This document shows, in pieces, positions 21,224 to 31,558 of a stretch of 64,000 nt of DNA. The stretch spans positions 372,001-436,000 of the forward strand of contig NZ_CP102084.1 in NCBI RefSeq assembly GCF_024582675.1, read 5' to 3'. The first letter of the stretch is position 1, and each line of letters begins with the position of its first letter. A program made the translations under genes and the position numbers. The notes under the pieces were generated by a model. The model had not been told where the DNA came from, did no database searches, and worked only from the letters and a program-made list of their open reading frames with translations. This DNA comes from Mycoplasma sp. 1018B (GTDB taxonomy: Bacteria > Bacillota_I > Bacilli_A > Mycoplasmatales > Metamycoplasmataceae).

Positions 21224-23588
21224 AAATAATCATATAACAATTAATTTTAAACATTATTTTAATTCATTTATATCACAAGATTTTTTTATTTGAGAAAAAA
21301 AAGATCCTAATAATCCTAATAATTATTTAATTCCTCAAATCGATCAAAATAATTACAAATTATTTACTACTAAAAATCATGCAAGAAATCATTTTAATGT
21401 TGAAGAAGAAGATAATGATGAAGAAGAAGAGAATAATTTTTTATATGATATTTTAAATAATTTAAATGATGAAGGTTTTACTTTTTGAAAAGATTTAAAA
21501 ACAAATAATAAAATTTTAAAAAATGATTCTTCCAATAGATCAAATATTTTAATATATTCTAATGTTCAAAAACAAATTTTAGATTTTTTATTAAAAAATG
21601 AGTTAAAAAACCCAGCAAAAAATAAAATTGCTTTTATGCCTCAAGCAAAAAAAGTTAATGAATTAAAAGAAATATTTTTCAACTATTACAATAATGACAA
21701 AATAGATTACATAATTAATCCAGCTGTAATTTTTGAATACAAAGATAATAACAAAATAAAAGCAAATGATATTTTCTTTATAAAAGCTAATTTTTTTGCC
21801 TTAGATAAAAAAAATATGACTGCTTATTTAGTCAAATATAAAAATAGTAATGAAATAAAAGATTACTTATGAGCAAATTTTATATACGAAATTTCTTTAT
21901 TAGCTAATGTTAAAATTAATCAAATAAAAATGATTCTTTTTGATAATAACAATGAAGAAATTTTAAAAAATAAACTAAATTTAACTATAACTCAAGCAGC
22001 TAACATTAGCAAGAATAAAAAAACCATTGATACTAAAAAAACTGATTATAGTTATCAAGAGCTTCTTCAAATAAAAAAAATAAATAATTTAGTAAATAAT
22101 GGCAAAATTTTTGATAATTTAGTTAGTTTAAATTTACATAACAAAAATCTAACTTTTATGGATGCTATCTATCACAATTCACCTTTTAACAGCATCAAAA
22201 GAAAAAGAAAAAATAATAAAACTGATTATCCTGTTTTTTATTTTTCTAATGATCAAATTTTTAATGAAAAAGGAGAGTTTGGTGACTTTAAATCTCATAT
22301 AGATAAAATTATTAATGGTTATTATTTAGATAAACCTATTTATTCTAACATAAATTCTCAGTTAGATTTAAAATATGATTATCACGAAGTATATGGAAGT
22401 AATAAAAATTTATTAAAAGAAATAAGATCATTGCATTTAGATAGTAAATATGAATTCGCAGCAAATGTAGAAAATTTAAGAACACAATTAGATTTTAATC
22501 ATATTGAAAAATATAAATATAAAGTTGATCAATTAAGAAAAAGAGCTAACTATTTCACTCAAGATGCTATTAATGAACTTAGTAAATATTTAAAAGCTAA
22601 TAAACGTTATATTTGATATGACTATGAAGGTGTTTCATCTGTTACTCCCATTATTGATGGAGTAAATTCATATTTACAAATTACTAATCAAGTTTCGATA
22701 ATAGAAACAATAAATGGTCAAATAATAAAACACAACAATAATATTGCTTTAAATATTGTTAAAGATCCTAAAACTATATCTTTAATTGATATAGTAGATA
22801 ATATTTTAAGCGTTTATTCAAATAAAGCTGATTATTATGTAGTTTTTAATAAAAATTATGAAAACACAAGAAACAACGAAATTCTTAAATTAGTGCTTAA
22901 TAAATTTGAAAATAACGACAAAAATTTTATTCTTAAATTAAAAGAAAGAGCAATTGAAAATTCTTTAGATTTTGAAAAAATAATTAATCACATAAATTTT
23001 AATACTTTAGATTTGATGGATTTTTTAAATAGTACAGAACAAAATATTAATTATATATTCCCTTTTGATTTAATAAATTATCAAAAAAGAAATATTAATG
23101 ATATTGATAATATATTTTTAAATAAAAATAATACACTTAATAAATTTATTAAAACGCCATTAGAATTTGTAAATAATAATAAAATTGAAAGATTTTTTAT
23201 TTTTGAATTATTTGGTAAAAAAAGTATTAAAAAAATCGAAAAATTAATTAATTTCAATCAATTTAATGATTTAGAATATAGTGAATATTTTAAAGAATAT
23301 GCTGATTTAGATGTGAAAAACGGATCAATGGCTATGAAAATAGCTATAGATAGATATTTAAATGTTATAGAAGATCAAGAATGAATTGAAAAAGAAATAA
23401 AATTAAAAGAATATTGTCAAAATGATGTTATAGCAATGTTAGTAACTTTTGCATTTTTTAAAAAAATTATTCTTAAAACTTTTCCAGAAATAAATAATTA
23501 TGCATATAATTTTGAAAATGGTTATTTATTTTTCGATGAACAAACTAAAAAAATTAAACTCTCTATAGAAGGTAAAAATGAAAATTAA
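21201..23588 (+). CDS. DUF2779 protein, RecB-like plus DEDD exonuclease-like
   Basis: 795 aa with several TGA Trp codons. The N-terminal half (to about residue 290) is Asn/Lys-rich with a weak RecB-like nuclease region. The C-terminal half holds DUF2779-type blocks. WYDYEGVSS (around 473) looks like exonuclease motif I (D-x-E). The VFNKNYENT region would be motif II, and EYCQNDV near the end is a Y-x-x-x-D motif III. A 3'-5' exonuclease role on DNA or RNA is inferred, not shown. Overlaps the nuclease gene upstream (23 nt) and the lipoprotein downstream (11 nt). Confidence 0.7.
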
Positions 23589-25134
23589 AAATTTAAAATA
23601 TTTAACTTTTGCGCCTAGTGTAGCAAGTGCTTTTGCATTTACTAATGCTTGCCAACAAAATCAAGATAGTAATAATTATTCAAAAAGAATTGAAGCATTA
23701 AAAGAATTAAGTTATAAAAACGAAATTGTTAAATTAGTTTTAAATGATGGAACAATAATAAAAAACATAGTTATTACTGACGCAGACGATAAAAATAATT
23801 ATGATTTAAGCGAACATATACCAAATAATTATGTTTTGCAAAATACCGAAAATCAAAATATAAATGTTAATAAAATTAAAAGTGTTGTAATAAAAGAAAA
23901 TAAGGTTGATAATAATCTTTTTGACAGACTTGTTCAAGAACAAAACAAATTGGATAAACTAGTAAATAATATTAAACCAGAAGAAAATTATTTAACTAAT
24001 TTCAAAAATAGTTTAAATCAAAACTATAAAAAAATAGATAGTAATTTAGATCTAAATAAACAAACTGTTTTGCAAAATATATATTTTATAACTCAAAATT
24101 ATTTTAATATAACAAAAATTATTGAATCAAATAGAAAACAATTTAGTGTTTTTGATAACTTAACGCAAGAATTAAAAACTCAATTACAAAATTTTAAAAA
24201 TAGAAATAAAGATAATGAACAAATAAATAGTTTAAATGAAAAAATTACAGAATTAGAACAAAATTTAATTTCTTTTGATAGTAAAAAAAATGATTTTACT
24301 GAAGGAATACAAATTATCAATGAATATAAAAAAAACTTTGATTTATATTATCAAATACTAATAGAATTTAACAAAATATCTAATAATACTAAAGAAAAAT
24401 TTGAAGAATATGTAAATGATATTTCAAATAGTTATTGACAATTAATTAATATAAATAATCAAAGACCAATATACACAGCTAAATATTTAGAAAAAGCTAT
24501 TATAGATTTTAAAAATAAATTTTTAATTTTTGATGAAACTATAACTCAGGAAGAAATTGATAATTTAAATACAATAAAAGAACAAACTAATAATTATCTT
24601 TTAGACTATACAAACAAATTAAATAATTATAATAAAGTCAATGAACAATATAAATTTTTAGAAGAAACTATATTTAATTCGATGTTACAAAAAAATAGAA
24701 TTCTTAGTAAATTTAATGCTTATATAACTGAACAACTGGATAATTTTACACAAGAAACTTATTTTTTATTAATTGAAAATAATAAAATTTTATCATTTGA
24801 TGATGAACAAATTGATCAAATGACACTAGAAGTAGAAAAAATTATTCAAGAATATAACAATAAACTTTTAACTTTAAATAATCAAATTTTATTTTCAATA
24901 ATTGAAGAAGCAAATAAATTAGTTAATTATTATTTAAAAACTTATGAAAATACTAAAAATGTGCAAATTAAAAATGTTTTAAACATCATGCAAAATTTAC
25001 AAATTGTAATAAATAATCCTAATCTAGTAGATAATATTGATAATATAGTTAATTCCTCAGCTGCAATTTTAAGTCAAATTCAAACAGGACAACAATTAAT
25101 TCAAAATTTATTAAATGATTCAACAAATAATTAG
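23578..25134 (+). CDS. coiled-coil lipoprotein, unknown function
   Basis: 518 aa. Signal peptide with lipobox FTNAC (Cys25). The first 100 residues after it are mixed; the rest is Lys/Asn/Glu/Gln-rich and strongly helical, consistent with an extended coiled coil on the cell surface. No catalytic domain is seen. Its ATG lies inside the end of the DUF2779 gene, so it is co-transcribed with two cytoplasmic nucleases, an unexpected pairing. Confidence 0.8.
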
Positions 25135-25161
25135 CTTTATTAATCTTAAATTTTATCTTTT

Positions 25162-25170
25162 TGCTATAAT
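25162..25170 (+). promoter_or_regulatory. rpmF promoter, extended -10
   Basis: TGCTATAAT is an extended -10 (TGn plus TATAAT). A leader of about 40 nt follows, containing the 14-bp palindrome ATTTACGCGTAAAT at 25184-25197 and SD AAAGGAGG. Confidence 0.6.
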
Positions 25171-25218
25171 TAACACGTTATATATTTACGCGTAAATTTA
25201 TAAAAGGAGGACAGTAAA

Positions 25219-25425
25219 ATGGCTATCGTTCCAAAACGTAAAACATCTAAACAACGTAAACATAAAAGACGTACACATGATGCTTTACCTGTTCAAAATT
25301 TAATTTCATGTAGCAATTGTTCAAACATGATTCAACAACATGTAGTATGTTATGTTTGCGGTTTTTATAAAGGTAAAAAAGTACAAGGCTACAAGAGTTT
25401 AGACGATCGTAAAAAAGCTGAATAA
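25219..25425 (+). CDS. rpmF: ribosomal protein bL32
   Basis: 68 aa, normal length. Basic N-terminus MAIVPKRKTSKQRKHKRRTH and a four-Cys zinc ribbon (CSNC ... CYVC at about residues 31-49), so this is the zinc-binding form of L32. It is part of the large ribosomal subunit. Strong SD AAAGGAGG, own promoter and own terminator. Confidence 0.97.
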   Translation: MAIVPKRKTSKQRKHKRRTHDALPVQNLISCSNCSNMIQQHVVCYVCGFYKGKKVQGYKSLDDRKKAE

Positions 25426-25426
25426 T

Positions 25427-25463
25427 AAAAAATAACACTATTTTATATATAGTGTTATTTTTT
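25427..25463. terminator. bidirectional terminator
   Basis: Stem AAAAAATAACACTA / TAGTGTTATTTTTT between rpmF and the convergent lipoprotein gene. Confidence 0.85.
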
Positions 25464-25469
25464 ATTATA

Positions 25470-26834
25470 TTAATTTAAACCAACTAAAACGCCTTTATTT
25501 ACAAATGTTTCATTGCCATTACCTCATATTAATTCAGGTAGATTCGGATAATCTATAAACGGATTTCTTAATCCTTCATTTTCATTAACATTTGTATTTT
25601 TATTACTAAAATATTTTGATATAACATTATTTCGTTTAATTTCAAATTTTTCTACTTGATCTTTATTCGCTCATTCCAAATAAGTATTTAAATAATGTTC
25701 TTGAAAAAAAGGAAAAGCATTACTAAAAACTTGTGAACCTTTTTGAGCATAACCATTACCATGTGTTAATTGAAAGTAGAAATATATTCTAGCTACATTA
25801 CCTTTAAAACCATCTATTGGTTCAGCAGCAACTTTATCTTTTACTTTAGTTCCATTTAAAGAAACAAAAGTTGGTTTATCAACATTATCATGTGGATCAT
25901 TACCTCTTCTAGCATTAACTACTTCATCAGTAGGTAAAACAAAATGAGGATCATGTCTAGTTGGAACATCACGATTAAATCATGATTGTGGTATAACATG
26001 TTCTCTATTAAATCTTGAACCTTCGCCATTTTGTAATTTTTTTCCAGTTACTACACCGCCGCCATATGAGGTTGATCTACCGTGAAAATTATTAACATTA
26101 TAAGAATAAGGATCTTCACCATTTGGATTTTCACTATAAATATCAACTATAGTACCGTCGTTTTCAAATTCTTGATCAATATCAGATTGTCTATAAATAT
26201 CATAAAGGTCAGAATATGAGCCTATTTGATTTCTTTTATTTTTTTGAATTTTTACTAATTCATTTCATAATTCTATACCTCTTTTACCTTCAGCTGAAGC
26301 ATAGTAATTATTTGTATTATCATAAATGTATTTAGATAAAATTTCATTTGATTTATTTATAGAGTTTGTTTCTGATTTTTTATCAGAGGTTTCGCCTGTT
26401 GAAGGGGTTTCGCCTGTTGAAGGGGTTTCGCCTGTTGAAGGGGTTTCGCCTGTTGAAGGGGTTTCGCCTGTTGAAGGGGTTTCGCCTGTTGAAGGGGTTT
26501 CGCCTGTTGAAGGGGTTTCGCCTGTTGAAGGGGTTTCGCCTGTTGAAGGGGTTTCGCCTGTTGAAGGGGTTTCGCCTGTTGAAGGGGTTTCGCCTGTTGA
26601 AGGGGTTTCGCCTGTTGAAGGGGTTTCGCCTGTTGAAGGGGTTTCGCCTGTTGAAGGGGTTTCGCCTGTTGAAGGGGTTTCGCCTGTTGAAGGGGTTTCG
26701 CCTGTTGAAGGGGTTTCGCCTGTTGAAGGGGTTGTTGTTTTTACTTCAGTTTCACAAGCTGCTGCAAAAACAGGCACAAAACTTAATGTAGCTGGTAAAA
26801 TTAATAATAATTTTTTAAATTTATTTTTTATCAT
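25470..26834 (-). CDS. endonuclease-I family lipoprotein with TPSTGE repeat stalk
   Basis: 454 aa. Signal peptide with lipobox FAAAC (Cys27), then 19 perfect copies of TPSTGE (residues 35-148), then a C-terminal endonuclease I domain. That domain shows REHVIPQSWF with catalytic-type H279, then HDPHFVLPTDEVVNARR, FKGNVARIYFYF, and WGNGNE near the end. This family (NucM/EndA type) cuts DNA and RNA outside the cell; the repeat would act as a flexible, length-variable spacer lifting the enzyme off the membrane. A single gene with no clear SD. The gene has one TGA Trp between repeat and enzyme parts. Confidence 0.88.
26395..26733 (-). repeat. 19 tandem 18-bp repeats (encode TPSTGE)
   Basis: The unit CCTGTTGAAGGGGTTTCG (plus-strand reading) recurs head-to-tail from 26395 with 18-bp period; the 19th copy starts at 26719 and stops short. 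All copies are identical. GC is 10/18, far above the surrounding sequence. Because the period is a multiple of three, copy-number changes alter length but not frame. Confidence 0.98.
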
Positions 26835-26910
26835 AGCATAATAATTTTATTATTTTATATTTGAAAAAATTAAAATATTTATATAAAAAATTATTCTATT
26901 TCTAGAATAA

Positions 26911-28731
26911 TTAAATATTTTCATCAAAACCTGAATTATAAAGTAATTTATAATAACCATTTAAAGCCATTAATTCTTTATGATTGCCTTTTTCAACGAT
27001 TTTGCCGTCTTTTATAACTAAAATTAAATCACAATTAACAATTGTACTTAAACGATGGGCAATTATTAAAGTTGAACAATTTTTTATTAAATAATTCATA
27101 GTTTTTTTTATTCGTAATTCAGTTATTGTATCAATATCACTTGTTGCTTCGTCTAGAATTATTATTGGTTTAGAACTTAATAAGGCTCTTATAATTGAAA
27201 TTAATTGTTTTTGTCCTTGACTTAAATTTTTAGCATTCGATTCTAATTTCGCATTTAAACCTTCAGGAATATCGTCAATAAAATCTTTACCTATAACTTT
27301 TTCAACTATTGAATAAATTTGTTCGTCTGTTATTTGATTATTAAATAAAGTTAAATTTTCTCTTAACGTAGCGTTAAAAATATAAACATCTTGCATAATA
27401 GTATCAATTTGATTTCTTCATGATTGTTCACATATATCAATGCTTTTTTGATTATCAATTGTAATTTCTCCTGAAGTTGGTTGATAAAATTTTGCTAATA
27501 ATTTTGCTATTGTTGTTTTACCTGAGCCTGTTTTACCAACCAATGCTACTGATTTTCCTTCTAAAATTTTAAAATTAATATCAAATAATACTTGTTTATT
27601 TGGCAAACTAGGATAAGCAAAGTTTACGTTTTTAAATTCTACTTCAGCTTTTGAAATTTTTAATTCTCTTAATTCATTTTCTTTTTTATCTGGTAAATTT
27701 AAAATTTTTTCTACTCTAGAAATACCGCTTAAACCTAATTGAATACTATTAACTATTTCTAGAATTTGAGAAATGTTATCAGTTAAATTAGTAATGTAAA
27801 TTGATAAAGAAATTAAAACGCCAGTTTTTAACTCTGCTATTCCTCCATTATTTATATTATTTATTAAGAAATAAACACCTAAACCAATAATAGTAATTAA
27901 ATTAATAAACTTTATAAAATGCAAAAAAGGAAAAGTAAAAGATATATTTTTAGCCGCATTAAAATCAGGTTTAATCATTGCCTTGTTATATTTATCAAAA
28001 ATATCAATTATTTTATTTTCTTGATTGTGTAAACGAATTAAAGATAAAGCATTTAAAATTTCTTCAAGATAAGCATTAAAATCAGCTAAAGTATTTTGTT
28101 GTTTTAAAAAGTGTTTTTGGTTATTTTTTATAAATAAATACAAAATAAAAGTAGATAAAGGAATTAAAAATAATGTTATCAAACCTAAAAAAGGAGCATA
28201 AAGAAAAATAAAAATAAAAATAATTAAAAATTGAAAAAATATATTAATAAAATTAGTTAACATATCGATTAATGACTGCAATATATTATTAATATCATTA
28301 ATTAAAGTTGACATTAAATTACCAATTTTTTGTGTATCAAAATAACTAATAGACATAGATTGTATTTTTTGATAAGTTTGAACACGTAAATTAAAAATCA
28401 TATTTATAACTGTTTTATTAATTAAACGTCTTTGATATATTAACATCAATTTAAAAATAATATAATTTGTGGTTAAAAGTAAAATTAAAATAAAAAATAA
28501 CGTAAAATCAAAATCTTGAAAACTAAAATTAGCTAAATTAAAAAAATTATCAATAATATAACCAATTAATCAAGTTGCTAGAGTAGAAGATAAGGGTATT
28601 AATAATCCTAAAAAAATTATTATCAATCATTGCTTTCAAGACAAATTTATTTTTTTCATGAATCTTATAAATTCTTTAAAAGATAATTTTTCTTTTTTAG
28701 AATTGAATTGCATATAAGCAAATCTTGCCAT
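26911..28731 (-). CDS. ABC exporter half-transporter, canonical NBD
   Basis: 606 aa, type IV (exporter) fold: six hydrophobic helices then one ATPase domain. Walker A GKTGSGKTT, signature LSQGQ (one change from LSGGQ), Walker B IIILDEATSDID with the catalytic Glu, and the H-loop IIAHR are all present. It follows its partner by 3 nt. The two probably form a heterodimer that exports lipids, peptides or drugs; the substrate is unknown. Confidence 0.93.
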
Positions 28732-28734
28732 TTT

Positions 28735-30552
28735 TTATTCTCCTTTTTCTTGTTGACTAGCATAAATTTCTTGATAATGAATATTATTTTTTAAAAGTTC
28801 ATCATGGGTTCCAAAACCAACCATTTGCCCATTATTTAAAACTATTATTTTATCAGCTTCTTTGATAGCATTGATTCTTTGAGCAATAATAATTAAAGTA
28901 GTGTCGGGATAATTTGTAAGTATTTTTGATCTAACGATTTGATCTGTTTCATTATCTAAAGCACTAGTTGCATCATCAATTATCAATATTTTAAATTCTT
29001 TACCTAAAGCTTGCGCAATAGACAAACGTTGTCTTTGACCGCCGGAGAGATTTTTTGCCCCTTGAGTTAATTCATAATCTAATTGATTATTTAAATCTCA
29101 AACGAAATTAGAAGCTGAAATATCTAAATTTTTACTTATATTATTTTGATTGATTTCATTATTAACTAATAATAAATTATCTTTAATAGAGCCACTTATT
29201 AATTTAGGTTTTTGATAAATATGGGAAATATTTTTTAAATAATTAACTGTGTTTATTTGATTTATATTTTTATTATCAACTAAAATTTCTCCTTGTTGTT
29301 CAGTTAATAAATATTCTTTGGTTAATAATTTAGCTAAAGTACTTTTGCCAGATCCGGTTTTACCAATAATAGCAATTTTTTGACCATGTTCAATTTTGAA
29401 ATTTAAATTTTTTAAAGCATTTTTTTCTATTGTTTCTTTTTTAGTGTTTACATTTTTATAAACAAAAGAAACATTTTTAAATTCTATACTTGCAGATTCG
29501 ATATTATCATAAAGAAAATTTGCATTATTATTTTTATTAGTTTCTAAATTTAAAATTTCAAAATATCTTTTTACAGCTGTTTGTGATCTTAATAAGCGAT
29601 TAATTGTAAATAAAGTAAAAAATATAGAATTAGTAACCATAGTTAAATAGGTACTAAATTGATAAATTTCACCAATTATTTTACTATTAGTTCCTAAAGC
29701 ATTTAATTTAATTAAAATTCCTATAATTAAAAATAAAATTACATTTCCTAATATACTAATTAAATCTAATAAAGGTCACGCAGTAGCAGAAAAAATATTT
29801 ACTTTTAAAGAAGTATTACGCGAATTATCTGCATGCATTTTATAATTATCTAATCTTTTATTTTCTAAATTATAAGATTTAATTACGGCAATTCCACTCA
29901 AATCATCTCTAGCAGTATTATTTAGTTGATCAACAGTAATATTTTCTTTAATGTATAAAGGCATTAATTTTTTTAAAACCAAAAACGCTCCTAAAGTTAA
30001 AAAAGGAGCAATAATAACAATACTTATTGATAAATAAACATTAGTAGATAAAGCAAAAAACAAACCTCAAATAATAAATGATGGAGAAACTAATACATGT
30101 CTTACTAAAGTGTTAAGTCCTTGTTTTAATTTTTGCATATCATTAGTAAAACGTGAAATAATTGTACCTTCACTAAATTGATCAATATCATTTTGTTTTA
30201 AATAAATTAATTTATGAAAAAGTCTTTTTCTTAATTGATAAATACCTTGAATTGCTACATTTCAGGCTAAAATTGATGCACTATAAGAAACTATCATTAA
30301 TAAAACGGCAAAAATTATAGTTAATAATATTACCATTCAAATGGCTTCATGATAACTTTTTGCTTCAATATTTCAAAAAATAATTCTTATTATGGGCAAA
30401 GAATTTTCTTGAGTTTGTGTAGCTAAGGAAATTAAAACTTTAGTAATTGATGGAATTATAGTTGATAAAAAAGGTTGCAACAACGATAAAAACATCGTTA
30501 AAATGGCAATAAATTTTAATTTGGGTGTTAATAATTTAATTATTTTAAGCAT
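28735..30552 (-). CDS. ABC exporter half-transporter, degenerate-site NBD
   Basis: 605 aa, same fold as its neighbour. Walker A GKTGSGKST and signature LSGGQ are canonical, but the Walker B catalytic Glu is Asp (LIIDDATSALD) and the H-loop position reads IIAQR, with Gln for His. This is the pattern of heterodimeric exporters such as TM287/288 or LmrCD, where one ATP site is degenerate. First gene of the pair, with weak SD AAAGG before the ATG at 30552. Confidence 0.93.
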
Positions 30553-30671
30553 ATTAACCTTTCATAATTATTAATTATAAACAATAACAAAAACTAAAAT
30601 AATTAAATTAATATATAATTATTTTTATATATTAAATATTAATAAAATACAAAATATAATAAAGGAGCAAA

Positions 30672-30977
30672 ATGGCTAAATTAGATGATCGTGATCCACT
30701 TCTTAGTCAACAAAAAATTAAAGAAAGACGTGAATTATTAGAAATTTTGCATCAAGAAAATCAAAATGAATTGAATAATCCAGCACTAGTAAATATTAAT
30801 GCTTTGAATTTAGAAAATCTTGAGTGTCAAGAACCAAATTGTTTATTAAAAAAACTAACAATTGATAAAACAGAATATAAAAAAAGAATTTTAATTAGTT
30901 CCTTATCCATTGCCCTTATTTTTATTGTTTTAATAATCTTAGTTATAGTAGCTTATCTCATAGGAAAACAAGGTTAA
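30672..30977 (+). CDS. single-pass membrane protein encoded before cdaM
   Basis: 101 aa. Charged N-terminal helix (MAKLDDRDPLLSQQKIKERR), a Cys pair at 52 and 57, and one C-terminal transmembrane helix (about 73-97). SD AAAGGAG. It stops 1 nt before the c-di-AMP synthase ATG, so it may be a membrane partner of the cyclase. It is not a YbbR/CdaR-type protein. No family is recognised. Confidence 0.75.
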   Translation: MAKLDDRDPLLSQQKIKERRELLEILHQENQNELNNPALVNINALNLENLECQEPNCLLKKLTIDKTEYKKRILISSLSIALIFIVLIILVIVAYLIGKQG

Positions 30978-30978
30978 A

Positions 30979-31557
30979 ATGAATTATTTATTAATACTTT
31001 TAGTTATTAATTTAACAATTGTTTCAATAATTTTTATTTTTGTTATAGGACCTTTAATTGTTCAAAAAATCAAAACAAAAAATCGCAAAAATCAATATCA
31101 AAAATTAGGTCAAAGCAGTCAATTAAGATTAATTAATCAATTAAGAGAAGCGATTGAATATTTTTCAAAAAATAAAATAGGAGCAATAATAACTATTGAA
31201 AATAACGACAATATCGAGAATTTAAGAACTGATGGTGTTATATTAAATGCTAACATTTCTTCTAGTTTATTAATTGCTATTTTTAATAAAACTAGCCCCT
31301 TACATGATGGAGCTGTAATTATAAGAGAAAATAAAATTTATTATGCTTCTACTTTTTACAAAATTACTAAAAAATCAATTAATAATCAATATGGCGCAAG
31401 ACATAGAGCGGCAGTAGGCATAAGCGAAATTTGTGATGCAACTACAATAATTGTTAGTGAAGAAACAGGTGAAGTTAAATTTGTTAAAAACGGTAATTTT
31501 TATGATATAAGAATTGAACAATTCCAAGAACAACTTATTAAATATTTAAAGGATTAA
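30979..31557 (+). CDS. cdaM: diadenylate cyclase CdaM (c-di-AMP synthase)
   Basis: 192 aa: one N-terminal transmembrane helix (about 4-28) and a DAC (DisA_N) domain. The active-site motifs DGA (110-112, in HDGAVII) and RHR (141-143, in GARHRAAVGISE) are intact. The single-helix architecture is that of the mycoplasma CdaM type, unlike three-helix CdaA. It converts two ATP to c-di-AMP, controlling K+ uptake; KtrA/KtrB are in this window. Encoded between a small membrane protein and an MgtE-like protein, spaced by 1 nt on each side. Confidence 0.95.
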   Translation: MNYLLILLVINLTIVSIIFIFVIGPLIVQKIKTKNRKNQYQKLGQSSQLRLINQLREAIEYFSKNKIGAIITIENNDNIENLRTDGVILNANISSSLLIAIFNKTSPLHDGAVIIRENKIYYASTFYKITKKSINNQYGARHRAAVGISEICDATTIIVSEETGEVKFVKNGNFYDIRIEQFQEQLIKYLKD

Positions 31558-31558
31558 T

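Noticed and set aside
26395-26733. CRISPR array
   Set aside because: The units are contiguous with no spacers and encode TPSTGE; no cas genes nearby.
26326-26841. Plus-strand open frames across the repeat (VSPVEG and FRLLKG repeats)
   Set aside because: They exist only because the 18-bp unit has no stop in any frame. They lack SD and promoter, and the minus strand carries a full lipoprotein with signal peptide and enzyme domain.
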